The notes under the pieces: model-generated
What the model saw: only the letters and a program-made list of their open reading frames with translations
Database searches by the model: none
What the model was told of the DNA's origin: nothing
Shown here: one piece after another, positions 39,830 to 49,712 of the stretch
Layout of the letters: every line of letters begins with the position of its first letter
Position numbering within the stretch: position 1 is the stretch's first letter
Program-made: the position numbers and the translations under genes
Source: Leptospiraceae bacterium
GTDB lineage: Bacteria > Spirochaetota > Leptospiria > Leptospirales > Leptospiraceae
DNA length: 64,000 nt
Assembly (NCBI GenBank): GCA_024233835.1
Contig: JACKPC010000004.1
Coordinates: forward strand, 122,001 to 186,000
Reading direction: 5' to 3'

Positions 39830-41791
39830 ATGGAGTTAAAAAGAATTCATATTGGATTTTTATTCAGTATTCTGGTATTTGCAGGTTGTTTAAAAGATGT
39901 GCCTACCAGGCCCAGTAACGAACTGGAAGCCCTTTACAAATGCAAGGCAGGTGTAGACACTCAATCCTGCGAAAAAGAGACACCCTGGTGGTTATTTGGT
40001 TTATATCAATCCCAGCAGTCTACTGTAAGCGAATCTACATATAACAACGGAAGTTCCATTACCCTGACAGCAGGTACTGCTGTAAAACTGAACCCGCCGA
40101 GTCATATAGATGGTTCCAAGTATACAGTGAGTCCCGCATTACCCACCGGTTTAGATCTGGATGGAAATACCGGTGTTATCAGCGGCACACCAACAGTCAC
40201 AGTGGCCAGTACACAGTATACAGTCACACAGACAAAGCCGGATAGTACAAGTGCAACATTTACTTTCACTATTGTAGTGAATGCCAGTGGTTCAGGTGGA
40301 ACAGGAACGGGAACCGGAACAACAACAGCAAGCTATGCAATTAGCGGAACGATTTCCGGACTTACAGCCAGTGGACTTGTTTTGCAGAATAATTCGGCGG
40401 ATGACCTGACAGTGGCTGCCAATGCCACTACATTTAGCTTTGCTACAAAAGTAAGCGGTGCATACTCTGTCACAGTAAAAACGCAACCCTCGGGTCTGAT
40501 ATGCACAGTAAGCAATGGTAGCGGAACTGCTACAGCAGATGTAAGTAATGTAAGTATTACCTGTGCGTCTTCTTCGTGGACAAAACAAATAGGAGTAGCT
40601 TCAAAGTTTACTACCGGAGCTAGAATTACCTTAGACTCCAATGGTAATATTTATATGACAGGAAATACAAGTGGTGCCCTGGATGGAAATACCCTGACGG
40701 GTTCACAGGATGTATTTGTTATTAAATATGACAGTAGTGGAACCAAACAATGGACTAAGCTTATGGGATCTGTATCGCAATTTACCGCAGGAACTGGAAT
40801 AGCCACTGATAGTACCGGAAATGTATATGTAACCGGAAATACAACCGGTGCTCTGGACGGAAACACCCAGACGGGAATAAGGGATGTATTTGTCATTAAG
40901 TATGACAGTAGTGGAACCAAACAATGGACAAAGCAGATGGGGGTAGCTACAAAAAATACTCAGGGGCAAAGCCTGACTATTGATTCCAGCGGTAATATAT
41001 ATGTAACAGGAGAAACTGGTGGTGCCCTGGATAGCCAAACTTTGAATGGTAATCAGGATGGCTTTATCATTAAATACGATAGCAGTGGAACCAAACAATG
41101 GACAAAACTATTCGGTGTAGCCGCAAAAAATATCGGTCCATTTGGAATTTCTGCTGATTCCGGTGGAAATGTGTATGTGACAGGAACTAGCGACGGTACT
41201 CTGGACGGAGAAACTCTAACAGGAACAATGGATGTTTTCGTTACCAAATACAATAGTAGCGGAACCCGGCAATGGACCAAACAAATGGGGATTACAATGG
41301 CGACGATTAATGGTAGAGATGTTTCGGTAGATTCCAGTAGCAATGTCTATGTAACAGGATATACCGAAGGTGGCGATCTGGACGGGAATACCCATATTGG
41401 AACAAGAGACGCTTTTATCATCAAGTATGATAGTAGTGGAACCAAACAGTGGACAAAACTATTTGGTGTAGCCACAAAAGACACTTACGGTATGAGAGCA
41501 GCTACAGATTCCAGTGGCAATATCTATATCAGCGGAAATACAACCGGGGGTCTGGATGGAAATAGCCTGACAGGTACAGGTGATGCCTTTGTTGCCAAAT
41601 ACAATAGCAGCGGAATAAAACAATGGATAAAGCAAATGGGAGTGGCTTCTGCCAATACCCAGGCAAACGGAATCGCTGTTACTTCTGACGGTAGCAGTGT
41701 TTATACAGGCGGATACACTCAAGGCGGTCTCGACGGTAATACTCTAAGCGGAACAACGGATGCGTTTCTAACCAATAAACTAAAACAGTAA
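39830..41791 (+). CDS. Surface lipoprotein with SBBP-type beta-propeller repeats
   Basis: This 653-residue protein has a lipoprotein signal (LVFAGC, Cys at about 20). A putative Ig-like (He_PIG) domain lies at 80-150, then a Gly/Thr linker, one copy of a beta domain shared with the next lipoprotein (YAISGTISGL... to VSITC, about 168-245), and seven repeats of about 55 residues (KQWTKQMG... DSSGNIYVTG...LDG). Such repeat lipoproteins are abundant in Leptospira and probably sit on the outer surface. It is monocistronic and ends at a hairpin. Confidence 0.8.
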   Translation: MELKRIHIGFLFSILVFAGCLKDVPTRPSNELEALYKCKAGVDTQSCEKETPWWLFGLYQSQQSTVSESTYNNGSSITLTAGTAVKLNPPSHIDGSKYTVSPALPTGLDLDGNTGVISGTPTVTVASTQYTVTQTKPDSTSATFTFTIVVNASGSGGTGTGTGTTTASYAISGTISGLTASGLVLQNNSADDLTVAANATTFSFATKVSGAYSVTVKTQPSGLICTVSNGSGTATADVSNVSITCASSSWTKQIGVASKFTTGARITLDSNGNIYMTGNTSGALDGNTLTGSQDVFVIKYDSSGTKQWTKLMGSVSQFTAGTGIATDSTGNVYVTGNTTGALDGNTQTGIRDVFVIKYDSSGTKQWTKQMGVATKNTQGQSLTIDSSGNIYVTGETGGALDSQTLNGNQDGFIIKYDSSGTKQWTKLFGVAAKNIGPFGISADSGGNVYVTGTSDGTLDGETLTGTMDVFVTKYNSSGTRQWTKQMGITMATINGRDVSVDSSSNVYVTGYTEGGDLDGNTHIGTRDAFIIKYDSSGTKQWTKLFGVATKDTYGMRAATDSSGNIYISGNTTGGLDGNSLTGTGDAFVAKYNSSGIKQWIKQMGVASANTQANGIAVTSDGSSVYTGGYTQGGLDGNTLSGTTDAFLTNKLKQ

Positions 41792-41803
41792 AATAAATTT
41801 GTG

Positions 41804-41830
41804 CGAGGATGATATAGTATATTATCCTCG
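41804..41830 (+). terminator. Hairpin after the SBBP lipoprotein gene
   Basis: CGAGGAT (41804-41810) pairs with ATCCTCG (41824-41830) around an AT-rich loop, 13 bases after the stop. The T-run behind it is weak, so termination strength is uncertain. Confidence 0.5.
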
Positions 41831-42168
41831 GGATTATCTCTCTTTTACCGCCTCTCTACCTTACCGCTAAATTCCTATCCTGTAAGGCAGAGGGGTCGTT
41901 TTTTATATTTACATTCTTTCAGGTTATCCCTAAAACCCGGCTACTTCATTTCTTCTTCATTGTATCTCCCCGGCATGTTTTCGTGAAGAAACCCATTCTC
42001 TCAGAAGCAAAAATCTACGGACAAGAAAAATAGTATCATCAAAATATTAGTAATATCATTAATTCTAATGATGGGATTTTTTTCTACAATTCCCAAAACA
42101 AAAAGATATGTATCAGAAAACAATGAAGAGTTTGCAGCAAACGACTCCCTGCGAAAAAAGCTAAATAT
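41831..42168. other. Gap between lipoprotein and membrane protein genes
   Basis: No supported gene. A short plus-strand frame at 42071-42172 (34 codons) has no ribosome site and is probably chance or a remnant. Nothing else is seen. Confidence 0.45.
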
Positions 42169-42903
42169 TTAATTTTCTATCCGTAGTATTTTTTTTTGGA
42201 AAGCACAATATTCTGGATACTTTGTTGCATACTGAATCCAAACTAAGTCTCCTTTTTCTAAAGATTTTATATTGCTATTAAAAATACTTTCACTATTTGT
42301 ACATTCTAGCTCCTTACCATTTTTCTCAGTATATCGGTAAGTGATAAGAAAATCTCGGTTACTACCTTTTTCTTTTTTTATGATTTCTCCTTTAGTGACA
42401 AATCTATATTTCTCAATCATAGCACTTGCATAAGATCTACCTTGAGGAACAATCCTAAAAAAGACTACAGTAATTATAAAAACATAAAGAATACCTGTCA
42501 TAATCTCTGAAACCAAATTTTCCGGAAAAAAATTTTTCACTAAATAATTTGTAGCAAATGTCCAAAAGCTAATAAAAACTATTGATAAAAAAAACAACTC
42601 TATATTCATTTTAAAAAGAATAATTGTAATGAGTACATGGGCAAATAAAACAAATGGAATATAGAAAATTGTAAATAAAACTACACCTATTTCTTTATTA
42701 TCAACTTTTGTAAAAGCAAAGGAACCGCCTGCAAAAAACAAGAGTAAACTTATGTAATAGAAAATACTATCTTCCCAGAGGTAGATTATTCCGTATCCAA
42801 AAAACTCTTTTACTTTAGACGCGAAAAAAAGCATAATCAACGCAACTGAAAAAAATATAATCATATTTCTTACATTGCTATTTTTAGAAGAATCTATTGC
42901 CAA
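42169..42903 (-). CDS. Membrane protein, DUF3592-like C-terminal domain
   Basis: This 244-residue protein has five or six membrane segments in residues 10-155, then a soluble C-terminal domain of about 80 residues (GEIIKKEKGSNRDFLITYRYT... to GDLVWIQYATKYPEYC). The latter resembles DUF3592-type domains often found next to membrane segments. Neighbours on both sides are unrelated lipoproteins. Function unknown. Confidence 0.55.
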   Translation of the reverse strand: MAIDSSKNSNVRNMIIFFSVALIMLFFASKVKEFFGYGIIYLWEDSIFYYISLLLFFAGGSFAFTKVDNKEIGVVLFTIFYIPFVLFAHVLITIILFKMNIELFFLSIVFISFWTFATNYLVKNFFPENLVSEIMTGILYVFIITVVFFRIVPQGRSYASAMIEKYRFVTKGEIIKKEKGSNRDFLITYRYTEKNGKELECTNSESIFNSNIKSLEKGDLVWIQYATKYPEYCAFQKKILRIEN

Positions 42904-43108
42904 AATTATTCCCTTCCTTCATTATTCTTATAGATATCATAAACCTGGCCTACCGCTAAATGCCGGAAAAACCGATTGTATAAATCAACGGCTCTGTTCC
43001 AGTGGAATTGCGATTATCACGATCCAATTGTATAAGAAGCGGGATGAGTTGTAAAGAAAGATTTTAGCTTCCCTTTTTTGAATTTTTTTCCAAAAACTAT
43101 AATTTTTC

Positions 43109-43182
43109 AGTCAAGAAATTTCTTTTTCAGGGTATTCCCTGAAAACCGCCTATTCCTGAACCCGTCAATAGGTGTTAGGAGA
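43109..43182 (+). promoter_or_regulatory. Conserved 5' leader, copy B
   Basis: Second copy of the leader at 39748-39821, with the same palindrome, the same hairpin (43124-43145) and the same spacing to the ribosome site. It precedes the NHL-repeat lipoprotein gene. Confidence 0.65.
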
Positions 43183-43193
43183 ATAAACAAAAG

Positions 43194-45143
43194 ATGAAAC
43201 TCATATTTAAAACTCTACTGATACTCGGTCTTTTCTGGTTCAGTGTAAATTGTAAGAAAGATAAGGATGACAACATATTTTTATTGGGTGTTGCGGTATT
43301 AGCTTCCCAACCACAAACCTCAGGAACAAATACGGATACCGGCACCGGAACCGGCACCGGAACCGGCACAGCTACAGGAACAGGAACAGCTACAGGAACG
43401 GGAACCGGCACAGAAGCTACTTATAGCATCGGTGGCACAATCACCAGTCTAACTGCAACCGGTCTTGTACTACAAAACAACGGTGCAGATGACCTTACAG
43501 TAGCAGCCAACGCTAGCACATTTAGCTTTACTACCAAAGTAAGCGGTGCTTACGCGGTGACAGTAAAAACGCAACCAACCGGACAAACTTGCACTGTAAG
43601 TAGTGGTAGCGGAACAGCCAGTGCTGATGTGAGTAATGTAAGTATAATATGTACGACTAACACCTATACAATCGGTGGCACAATCACCAGTCTAACTGCA
43701 ACCGGTCTTGTACTACAAAACAACGGTGCAGATGACCTTACAGTAGCAGCCAACGCTAGCACATTTAGCTTTACTACCAAAGTAAGCGGTGCTTACGCGG
43801 TGACAGTAAAAACGCAACCAACCGGACAAACTTGCACTGTAAGTAGTGGTAGTGGAACAGCCAGTGCTGATGTGAGTAATGTAAGTGTAAGCTGCATGAA
43901 TGCCTATACCATCGGTGGAAATATTACCGGGCTAACTATAAACGGACTTGTACTACAAAACAACTCGGCGGATGACCTGACAGTGGCTGCCAATGCCACT
44001 ACATTTAGCTTTACCAGCAAAGTAAGCGGTGCTTACGCTGTGACAGTAAAAACGCAACCGGTAGGTTTTTTCTGTGCAGTAAACAATGGAAGCGGAACGG
44101 CCAGTGCTGATGTAAGCAATGTAGGAATCAACTGCCGTTGTATATATGATACAGCCTGTACAGCCTTGACCTTAAGCGCTTCAGTAACAACCTTAGCCGG
44201 AAGTGGCGCCACCGCCAGTACAGACGGAACAGGAACTGCAGCAGCCTTTAGCAGGCCAGCCGGTATAGCAACAGATGGAACAAACCTTTACGTTCCGGAT
44301 CAAAATAGTAATAAGATACGTAAGATAGTCATTGCCAGTGGAGTTGTAACAACTTTAGCCGGTAGTGGAACGGCTGCCAGTACAGATGGAACGGGAACTG
44401 CTGCTTCTTTTAATGGCCCAATCAGAATAACAACGGATGGAACGAATCTTTATGTAACAGATGCGGGAGGTAACAAGATACGTAAGGTAGTAATAGACAG
44501 TGGAGTTGTAACAACCCTGGCCGGTAGCGGAACTGCCGGTAGTACAGACGGAACGGGAACTGCAGCTTCCTTTAATAGTCCGGTCGGTATAGCAACAGAT
44601 GGTGCTAACCTTTATGTGGCTGATTTTGGTAGTCGCAAAATACGTAAGATAGTTATCTCCAGTGGAGTTGTCACGACCCTGGCCGGTAGTGGAACTGCCG
44701 GTAGTACAGATGCAACCGGAACCGCAGCTTCCTTTAACCAGCCAAATGGAGTAACAACAGACGGAGTTAACCTTTATGTTACAGATTATGGTGCTCACAA
44801 GATACGTAAGATAGTCATAGCCAGTGGAGTTGTAACAACCTTAGCCGGTAGTGGAACTATCGGTAGTACAGATGCAACAGGAACTGCAGCTTCTTTTAAA
44901 AATCCAGCCGGAATAACGATGGATGGAACAAACCTTTATGTGGCTGATAGCGGCAATCACAAGATACGTAAGATAGTTATCTCCAGTGGAGTTGTCACAA
45001 CCCTGGCTGGTAGCGGAACGGGGGCAAGTACAGATGGAACAGGAACGGCAGCTGCTTTTTATGATCCGGTCGGAATCACAACAGACGGCACAAAGCTTTA
45101 TGTCGCTGACTATAGTAGTAACAAAATAAGAAAAATTGAATAG
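43194..45143 (+). CDS. Surface lipoprotein with three tandem beta domains and NHL-type repeats
   Basis: This 649-residue protein starts with a lipoprotein-like signal (about 1-21, WFSVNC). A Gly/Thr dipeptide tract lies at about 44-75. Three copies of an 81-residue beta domain (YSIGGTITSL...) follow at about 77-320; the first two are nearly identical in DNA (offset 243 bases). Six NHL-like repeats of about 51 residues make up the rest (VVTTLAGSG... GIATDGTNLYV... NKIRKI). It shares the beta domain and the leader with the SBBP lipoprotein. A surface beta-propeller is likely. Confidence 0.8.
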   Translation: MKLIFKTLLILGLFWFSVNCKKDKDDNIFLLGVAVLASQPQTSGTNTDTGTGTGTGTGTATGTGTATGTGTGTEATYSIGGTITSLTATGLVLQNNGADDLTVAANASTFSFTTKVSGAYAVTVKTQPTGQTCTVSSGSGTASADVSNVSIICTTNTYTIGGTITSLTATGLVLQNNGADDLTVAANASTFSFTTKVSGAYAVTVKTQPTGQTCTVSSGSGTASADVSNVSVSCMNAYTIGGNITGLTINGLVLQNNSADDLTVAANATTFSFTSKVSGAYAVTVKTQPVGFFCAVNNGSGTASADVSNVGINCRCIYDTACTALTLSASVTTLAGSGATASTDGTGTAAAFSRPAGIATDGTNLYVPDQNSNKIRKIVIASGVVTTLAGSGTAASTDGTGTAASFNGPIRITTDGTNLYVTDAGGNKIRKVVIDSGVVTTLAGSGTAGSTDGTGTAASFNSPVGIATDGANLYVADFGSRKIRKIVISSGVVTTLAGSGTAGSTDATGTAASFNQPNGVTTDGVNLYVTDYGAHKIRKIVIASGVVTTLAGSGTIGSTDATGTAASFKNPAGITMDGTNLYVADSGNHKIRKIVISSGVVTTLAGSGTGASTDGTGTAAAFYDPVGITTDGTKLYVADYSSNKIRKIE

Positions 45144-45199
45144 GAACAAACCTCTACGTTACTGATTCTAATGGTGATAAGATAAGACAAATCAAATAA
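45144..45199 (+). pseudogene. Remnant of one NHL repeat after the stop
   Basis: In another frame just behind the stop the sequence reads GTNLYVTDSNGDKIRQIK and then a stop, which is the end of one more NHL repeat. A small deletion or frameshift seems to have cut the gene short and left this tail. Confidence 0.65.
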
Positions 45200-45206
45200 G
45201 CTAAAT

Positions 45207-45249
45207 TTTATCCGGTGATAGGCTTTTTAAAAGCGTATCATCGGATAAA
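45207..45249 (+). terminator. Long hairpin after the NHL lipoprotein gene
   Basis: TTTATCCGGTGATA (45207-45220) pairs with TATCATCGGATAAA (45236-45249) with one mismatch, and GCTTTT/AAAAGC extends the stem inside. The stem is about 20 base pairs. It is very likely a terminator or transcript end, although no clean T-run follows. Confidence 0.6.
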
Positions 45250-45281
45250 ACAGGCTTTACTTGTAGAGTTTATAAATATTG

Positions 45282-47711
45282 ATGGATATACTTAAAAAGA
45301 CTATACTTATATTTCGAATAAAATACAAAAGCACTATGCTGAAATATCTTCTATTCATAATGATTACTCTGCTTTCCCAATGTGCGAAAGTGAATTCACC
45401 TAAAATTTCAGCAGGAGTCTTAGATCTATCCAAATGGGATTTTACTCAGAATACTTTACTTAGCTTAGATGGAGACTGGGAGTTTTATTGGGAAGAGTTT
45501 ATAGAGTCCGGGGAACCCGAAGAAGAGTTAAAAAAGAAAAGAACAGCTTATCTCAAGCCCGGGAATCGTTGGCTTGACCAATACATTCAGGGTAAGAATT
45601 TAAGCGGAACAGGTTACGCCAGCTACAGAATCAAATTTATTTTCCCGGAATATATGTTGGGAAAAATGATGGGAATTCGCTTCAAAACAACAGGAGGTTC
45701 CGCCTATAAGATATTCATTAATAAAGAAGTAATAGAAGAATTAGGTAAAGTAGGAAAGAGTAAACAATCTATGAATCCTACCCGTAGAACTGCAAATGTA
45801 TATTTTAAAGTTGAACATACAGAAACTATTTTACTTATCCATATATCCAACTTCTATCACGCAGATGGAGCCTTCTGGTACAGTCCGGAACTGGGCACAG
45901 CTTCTAAACTTCATTTCTTTTCCAAACGAAAGCAGGCCTTGGACTCTTTTCTCTTAGGTTCTATAATTATCATGGGTCTATATCACCTTTCCCTCTACTG
46001 GTATAGAAAAAAAGATAAGGTAGCTTTAATTTTTGGATTGTTCTGTATCACAATTTCCATTTATAATATATCGGTAAACGAAGTTTTTATTTATTACTTA
46101 TTACCTGAGCTTCCTCATAAACTGACTTATATCTTACTTTCTATATATTGCATTATGATACCCTTATATTTAACCTTTCTAAATAATCTATTTATAAATA
46201 CTTTTTCAAATAGAGTAATACAAATTACCTGGGGAATTTTTATTCTTTCCTATACATTTATACTATTCAGCCCTACAGAAATCGGTTCAAGCATAGAAAG
46301 AAAACTCCGTTACCTGGTTGTTTTTTCAGCTTTATATGCTTTTTGGGGAATATTCAAAATTAGCATAAAAAGAAATACTTCAAAATTACTTTTAGTACCA
46401 AATTTTCTTATCATTGGCAGTATTGTAAATGATGTTCTGTCCATCTATGAGATCATTCATACACCTCTCATATTTAGTTATGCTATTTTTTTATTTATTA
46501 TTGCCCAATCCATACTCCTATCCCGACATTTTTCTATGGCATTTCATAATGTTGAGCTCCTTTCCGATAAATTACAAAAAATAAATGAAGAACTCGAGTA
46601 CCTGGTAGAAAAGAGAACTCTTCAATACAAACAGGAAAAGCAAAAAGCCGAAGATGAAAATGCCTGGAAAGATAGGTTTATTGCACTTGTATCTCATGAC
46701 TTACGCTCCCCCCTAACCGTGATTTTAAATATACATGAATTTCTATTAAATACAGAAACAGGAGTTTCTAAGGAGATTAAAGATTCCTTAATTACTGCCA
46801 AGAGAATTATCATTAACTCCCTATCTATGATAAAACATTTACTAAATCTAAGTCGCTTTCAGACAGATTATCATAAAATAGAATATAAGGATATTGAACT
46901 AAATGAAGTATGTGAAAGAGTAATTGAGCATTTTTCCTTTGAATCTTTAAAAAAAAATCTATCTATTCAAGCTGATATTGAAGAAAACATTCTTTTAACG
47001 GTAGATGAAGCCATCTTCATGGAAATATTACGAAATCTAATTATGAATGCAATAAAATACTCCCATAAGAACGGAGAAATCTGGTTAGAATATGCGGAAG
47101 ATGAGATATACCAAAAAGTAATAGTTAAAGACTCAGGCCTTGGAATCCATCCAAAGGTTCTAAACTCCTTATTCACCAAACAAGTTCTGGTCAAAGAAGG
47201 AACGAAGGGAGAAAAGGGATTTGGTGTTGGTCTAAATCTCTGCCAGGAATTGATTGCCTTACACGCAGGAAAGATAGAGGTTGAATCTATTGAAGGACTG
47301 GGAAGTAGCTTTACTATAAATATTCCGAGCAATCGTAATACTGTTCTAATCATAGGAGTATCGATACAGGAAAAAATGTTAAGAAGTCTAAGAGAAGATA
47401 AACTATTACCCATCTATGTAAATAATATAGAAGCTTCATATAAAACCTTAGAAGAGATAGAATTTAAAGTAATCCTAATTTATTTGGATTATCCGGAAAA
47501 TATATTAAAACCATTACTGCAAAAATTAACATCGGATTTCTTATATTCCGCTAAACCTGTTCTTTTTATTGGTTCTTCAGAACAGATTATAAAAAATCAA
47601 GAATTTCTATCTCAATACTTTCCAAGTAAAGAGAAAGTTTATTACCTGGAAAGAAAAGAATCAGAAAAAAAGCTCGGAGAGTATACAAGGACAATACTTA
47701 AAACAGATTGA
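45282..47711 (+). CDS. 7TM-DISM-type sensor histidine kinase with degenerate receiver-like tail
   Basis: This 809-residue protein has an N-terminal signal that may be lipoprotein-type (LLSQC). A periplasmic galactose-binding-like domain follows (about 40-200, LDGDWEFYWEEF), then seven membrane segments (about 220-430), a coiled linker, a HisKA box with H472 (VSHDLRSP) and an ATPase domain (DSGLGIHP, GFGVGLNLC). The last 125 residues look like a receiver domain without a clear acidic pocket. It would sense an outer ligand and signal to a partner. The LuxR-type regulator gene converges on it 5 bases away and is the likely partner. Start ATG 45282 lacks a strong ribosome site; ATG 45336 is an alternative. 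Confidence 0.8.
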   Translation: MDILKKTILIFRIKYKSTMLKYLLFIMITLLSQCAKVNSPKISAGVLDLSKWDFTQNTLLSLDGDWEFYWEEFIESGEPEEELKKKRTAYLKPGNRWLDQYIQGKNLSGTGYASYRIKFIFPEYMLGKMMGIRFKTTGGSAYKIFINKEVIEELGKVGKSKQSMNPTRRTANVYFKVEHTETILLIHISNFYHADGAFWYSPELGTASKLHFFSKRKQALDSFLLGSIIIMGLYHLSLYWYRKKDKVALIFGLFCITISIYNISVNEVFIYYLLPELPHKLTYILLSIYCIMIPLYLTFLNNLFINTFSNRVIQITWGIFILSYTFILFSPTEIGSSIERKLRYLVVFSALYAFWGIFKISIKRNTSKLLLVPNFLIIGSIVNDVLSIYEIIHTPLIFSYAIFLFIIAQSILLSRHFSMAFHNVELLSDKLQKINEELEYLVEKRTLQYKQEKQKAEDENAWKDRFIALVSHDLRSPLTVILNIHEFLLNTETGVSKEIKDSLITAKRIIINSLSMIKHLLNLSRFQTDYHKIEYKDIELNEVCERVIEHFSFESLKKNLSIQADIEENILLTVDEAIFMEILRNLIMNAIKYSHKNGEIWLEYAEDEIYQKVIVKDSGLGIHPKVLNSLFTKQVLVKEGTKGEKGFGVGLNLCQELIALHAGKIEVESIEGLGSSFTINIPSNRNTVLIIGVSIQEKMLRSLREDKLLPIYVNNIEASYKTLEEIEFKVILIYLDYPENILKPLLQKLTSDFLYSAKPVLFIGSSEQIIKNQEFLSQYFPSKEKVYYLERKESEKKLGEYTRTILKTD

Positions 47712-47716
47712 TCCTT

Positions 47717-48334
47717 TTACATAAAGTATTTATTCTTCATTTTAAAAACCAACTCGGCGGTAGTTTTCGAATCAAACATTTTCCTGATTTTCTTCAACCT
47801 GTATTCTATAACTTTTCCTGAAAGATTTAATGTATTTCCAATTTCTTTTAGTGACTTACCCTGAGTAAGTAAATTTATAATTTCATGCTCTACCGGATTT
47901 AAACATTCAGTATTTTGGGTAAAACGCAAATACTTATTTATTTCGGGAGAAACATAAAATTCACCGTTCATCACTCGAAGAAAAATTTCGGGAAGAAAAG
48001 CATTCGGTTCCGTTTTGAGTATATACGCATTGATGCCAAGCTTATAGGCATCTTTAAAGTAAGCTTCTCCTTCATGCTGCGTAAAAACTGCGATCTTCAC
48101 ATCCGGTAATTTAGTTTTTATTTCATCGATAATGTAGAAACCATTTTTATCCGGCATAGTAATGTCGGTTACCAGCAGATCAATCGAATGGATTGTTAAA
48201 TATCCCTTTAATTCTTGATAACTGGTGAAAAAAGTGATATTCTGAAAAAAAGAATATTTTTTAAGGACTGTCTGTATACCCAGAAGCAAAATAGAGTGAT
48301 CATCAATAAAGGCAATATTATACTTACCATTCAT
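47717..48334 (-). CDS. NarL/LuxR-family response regulator
   Basis: The 205 residues comprise a receiver domain (D11/D12, phospho-acceptor D57, T85, K107) and a LuxR-type helix-turn-helix at about 146-200 (LNPVEHEIINLLTQGKSLKEIG). It activates or represses target promoters when phosphorylated. It converges tail to tail with the 7TM sensor kinase gene, which makes those two a likely pair even though they are not co-transcribed. It has its own promoter region upstream. Confidence 0.85.
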   Translation of the reverse strand: MNGKYNIAFIDDHSILLLGIQTVLKKYSFFQNITFFTSYQELKGYLTIHSIDLLVTDITMPDKNGFYIIDEIKTKLPDVKIAVFTQHEGEAYFKDAYKLGINAYILKTEPNAFLPEIFLRVMNGEFYVSPEINKYLRFTQNTECLNPVEHEIINLLTQGKSLKEIGNTLNLSGKVIEYRLKKIRKMFDSKTTAELVFKMKNKYFM

Positions 48335-48429
48335 ATTATTAGCTTCCAGTACGTGGTTCCAGATTAATAATTATGAATATAGAGTCAAGTTGTTTTGAGT
48401 ATTAAATTATTCTCTCCTAAAATAAACAT

Positions 48430-49665
48430 TTAACTTAAAATATAAACCGGAGCAAAACCACCATTTACTGTGCGAAAATTTGTCGTCTGCCCCCTATAGT
48501 ATCGGACGGCAAGACCTAAAATATTTCCCTCGTAAGTATAAACTCTTACATCATATTTCAAAGAATCACCTTCTGCAATTTGTCTGAGAGATGGAGGAAT
48601 ATAATCCTGGGCAATATACTCTGCTTCTAATATTTCAGAAAAAGTTTTCTTCGTTAGCTTATCTCCCCTGTAAGCTCCCCTACCTGCGTAACCGCTGATC
48701 GGCTTAAAAAATAAATTTTTACGTCTACTCCAGAGTTCATCTGCATTTTCCGGTCTTACGATAAGTGTAAAAGGAACAACCTGTTCTAATATGTCTATAG
48801 CAGTTTTCGTTATATTTAAAGAAGAAATAAACTCAGAATCCCGAAGTAATGCCAGATTAGTTTTCTTGGCATAAATAGTATGGTGATAAGGATTCGGACT
48901 TATACAGACATTCTGAGATAAAAATGCTTTTCTTAAAATACTATGATTCTCTTTCTCAAAGTAAAAATCTGTAGAACGGTTATAAACAAAATCTATTTGT
49001 ATATCCTTAAAAAACAGTTTTTTTTCTCTCCAGCCTAAGTCTTCCGGTTCTGCTATAAACACCTCGATTCCATCAGACTCAAGCAAAGCCTTATATAACA
49101 AAAACTCTGAATACAAAAACTGTTCTTTCGGTTTTTCATCTACAATTAAAAGTTTTTTTAACTCTCTTTCCGGAAAACAGGTTTTATACTCATCTCGAAA
49201 CATAGAAAGAAACGCTTTTTCTGAATAAAAATCTCGGTTTTGATGCAAAGATGTAAAGGACTCTTTACAACACTGAAAAATATTTTGAGATAGAGCCATA
49301 TTTAGCATAGCTCCACCCGCATTAGTGTTAATCTCAATCAACTTGGGAAAGTCATCCAAGAGATGAAAATCATAACAGCAGAGGATACCCTTTTCCCTTA
49401 CGGTTATAGTAGAATATTCAGACTTTCCTACTTTTTCTAAATATAAGGGATTTTTTAGTAAACTCTCATAGATTAAGATAAAGCCCTGAATTTTTTCCAA
49501 ACTCTTTTCTGAGATAAAAAAAGGATAATCACTAAAAAGAGAAGAAGAATGATTCTTTATAGGGTTGAAATTTTCATCAATCTTCTTATAAAAGTATTCA
49601 TGAAGGCTATCCCAATTTAAAGCCTTGCAATGACAAATCTCATTTAAGGTATTTGCAAGATTCAT
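48430..49665 (-). CDS. ATP-grasp-like protein, function unknown
   Basis: The middle of this 411-residue protein carries PKLIEINTNAGGAML (about 107-121), and the end has FKPISGYAGRGAYRG plus YDVRVYTYEGNI. These resemble the substrate-handling and ATP-binding loops of circularly permuted ATP-grasp proteins (glutathionylspermidine synthetase-like). It would join an acid to an amine using ATP. The substrate cannot be told. It follows trxB after a 47-base gap with a small hairpin. Confidence 0.6.
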   Translation of the reverse strand: MNLANTLNEICHCKALNWDSLHEYFYKKIDENFNPIKNHSSSLFSDYPFFISEKSLEKIQGFILIYESLLKNPLYLEKVGKSEYSTITVREKGILCCYDFHLLDDFPKLIEINTNAGGAMLNMALSQNIFQCCKESFTSLHQNRDFYSEKAFLSMFRDEYKTCFPERELKKLLIVDEKPKEQFLYSEFLLYKALLESDGIEVFIAEPEDLGWREKKLFFKDIQIDFVYNRSTDFYFEKENHSILRKAFLSQNVCISPNPYHHTIYAKKTNLALLRDSEFISSLNITKTAIDILEQVVPFTLIVRPENADELWSRRKNLFFKPISGYAGRGAYRGDKLTKKTFSEILEAEYIAQDYIPPSLRQIAEGDSLKYDVRVYTYEGNILGLAVRYYRGQTTNFRTVNGGFAPVYILS

Positions 49666-49677
49666 AATATTCCACAG

Positions 49678-49696
49678 GACGGGTCTATAACCCGTC
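49678..49696. terminator. Short GC-rich hairpin after trxB
   Basis: GACGGGT (49678-49684) pairs with ACCCGTC (49690-49696) around a 5-base loop, between trxB and the ATP-grasp gene. There is no T-run, so it may only attenuate or stabilise the transcript. Confidence 0.45.
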
Positions 49697-49712
49697 TCTG
49701 CATAAGTTTGAT

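Noticed and set aside
40292..41722. Several minus-strand frames across the SBBP lipoprotein gene
   Set aside because: They mirror its repeats; the plus-strand protein has a lipobox, leader and terminator hairpin.
42071..42172. 34-codon plus-strand frame before the DUF3592-like gene
   Set aside because: No ribosome site, no family, and it is partly covered by the convergent gene end.
43320..43420. Short tandem repeats that might suggest a CRISPR array
   Set aside because: Units are 6-12 bases with no spacers and encode a Gly/Thr linker.
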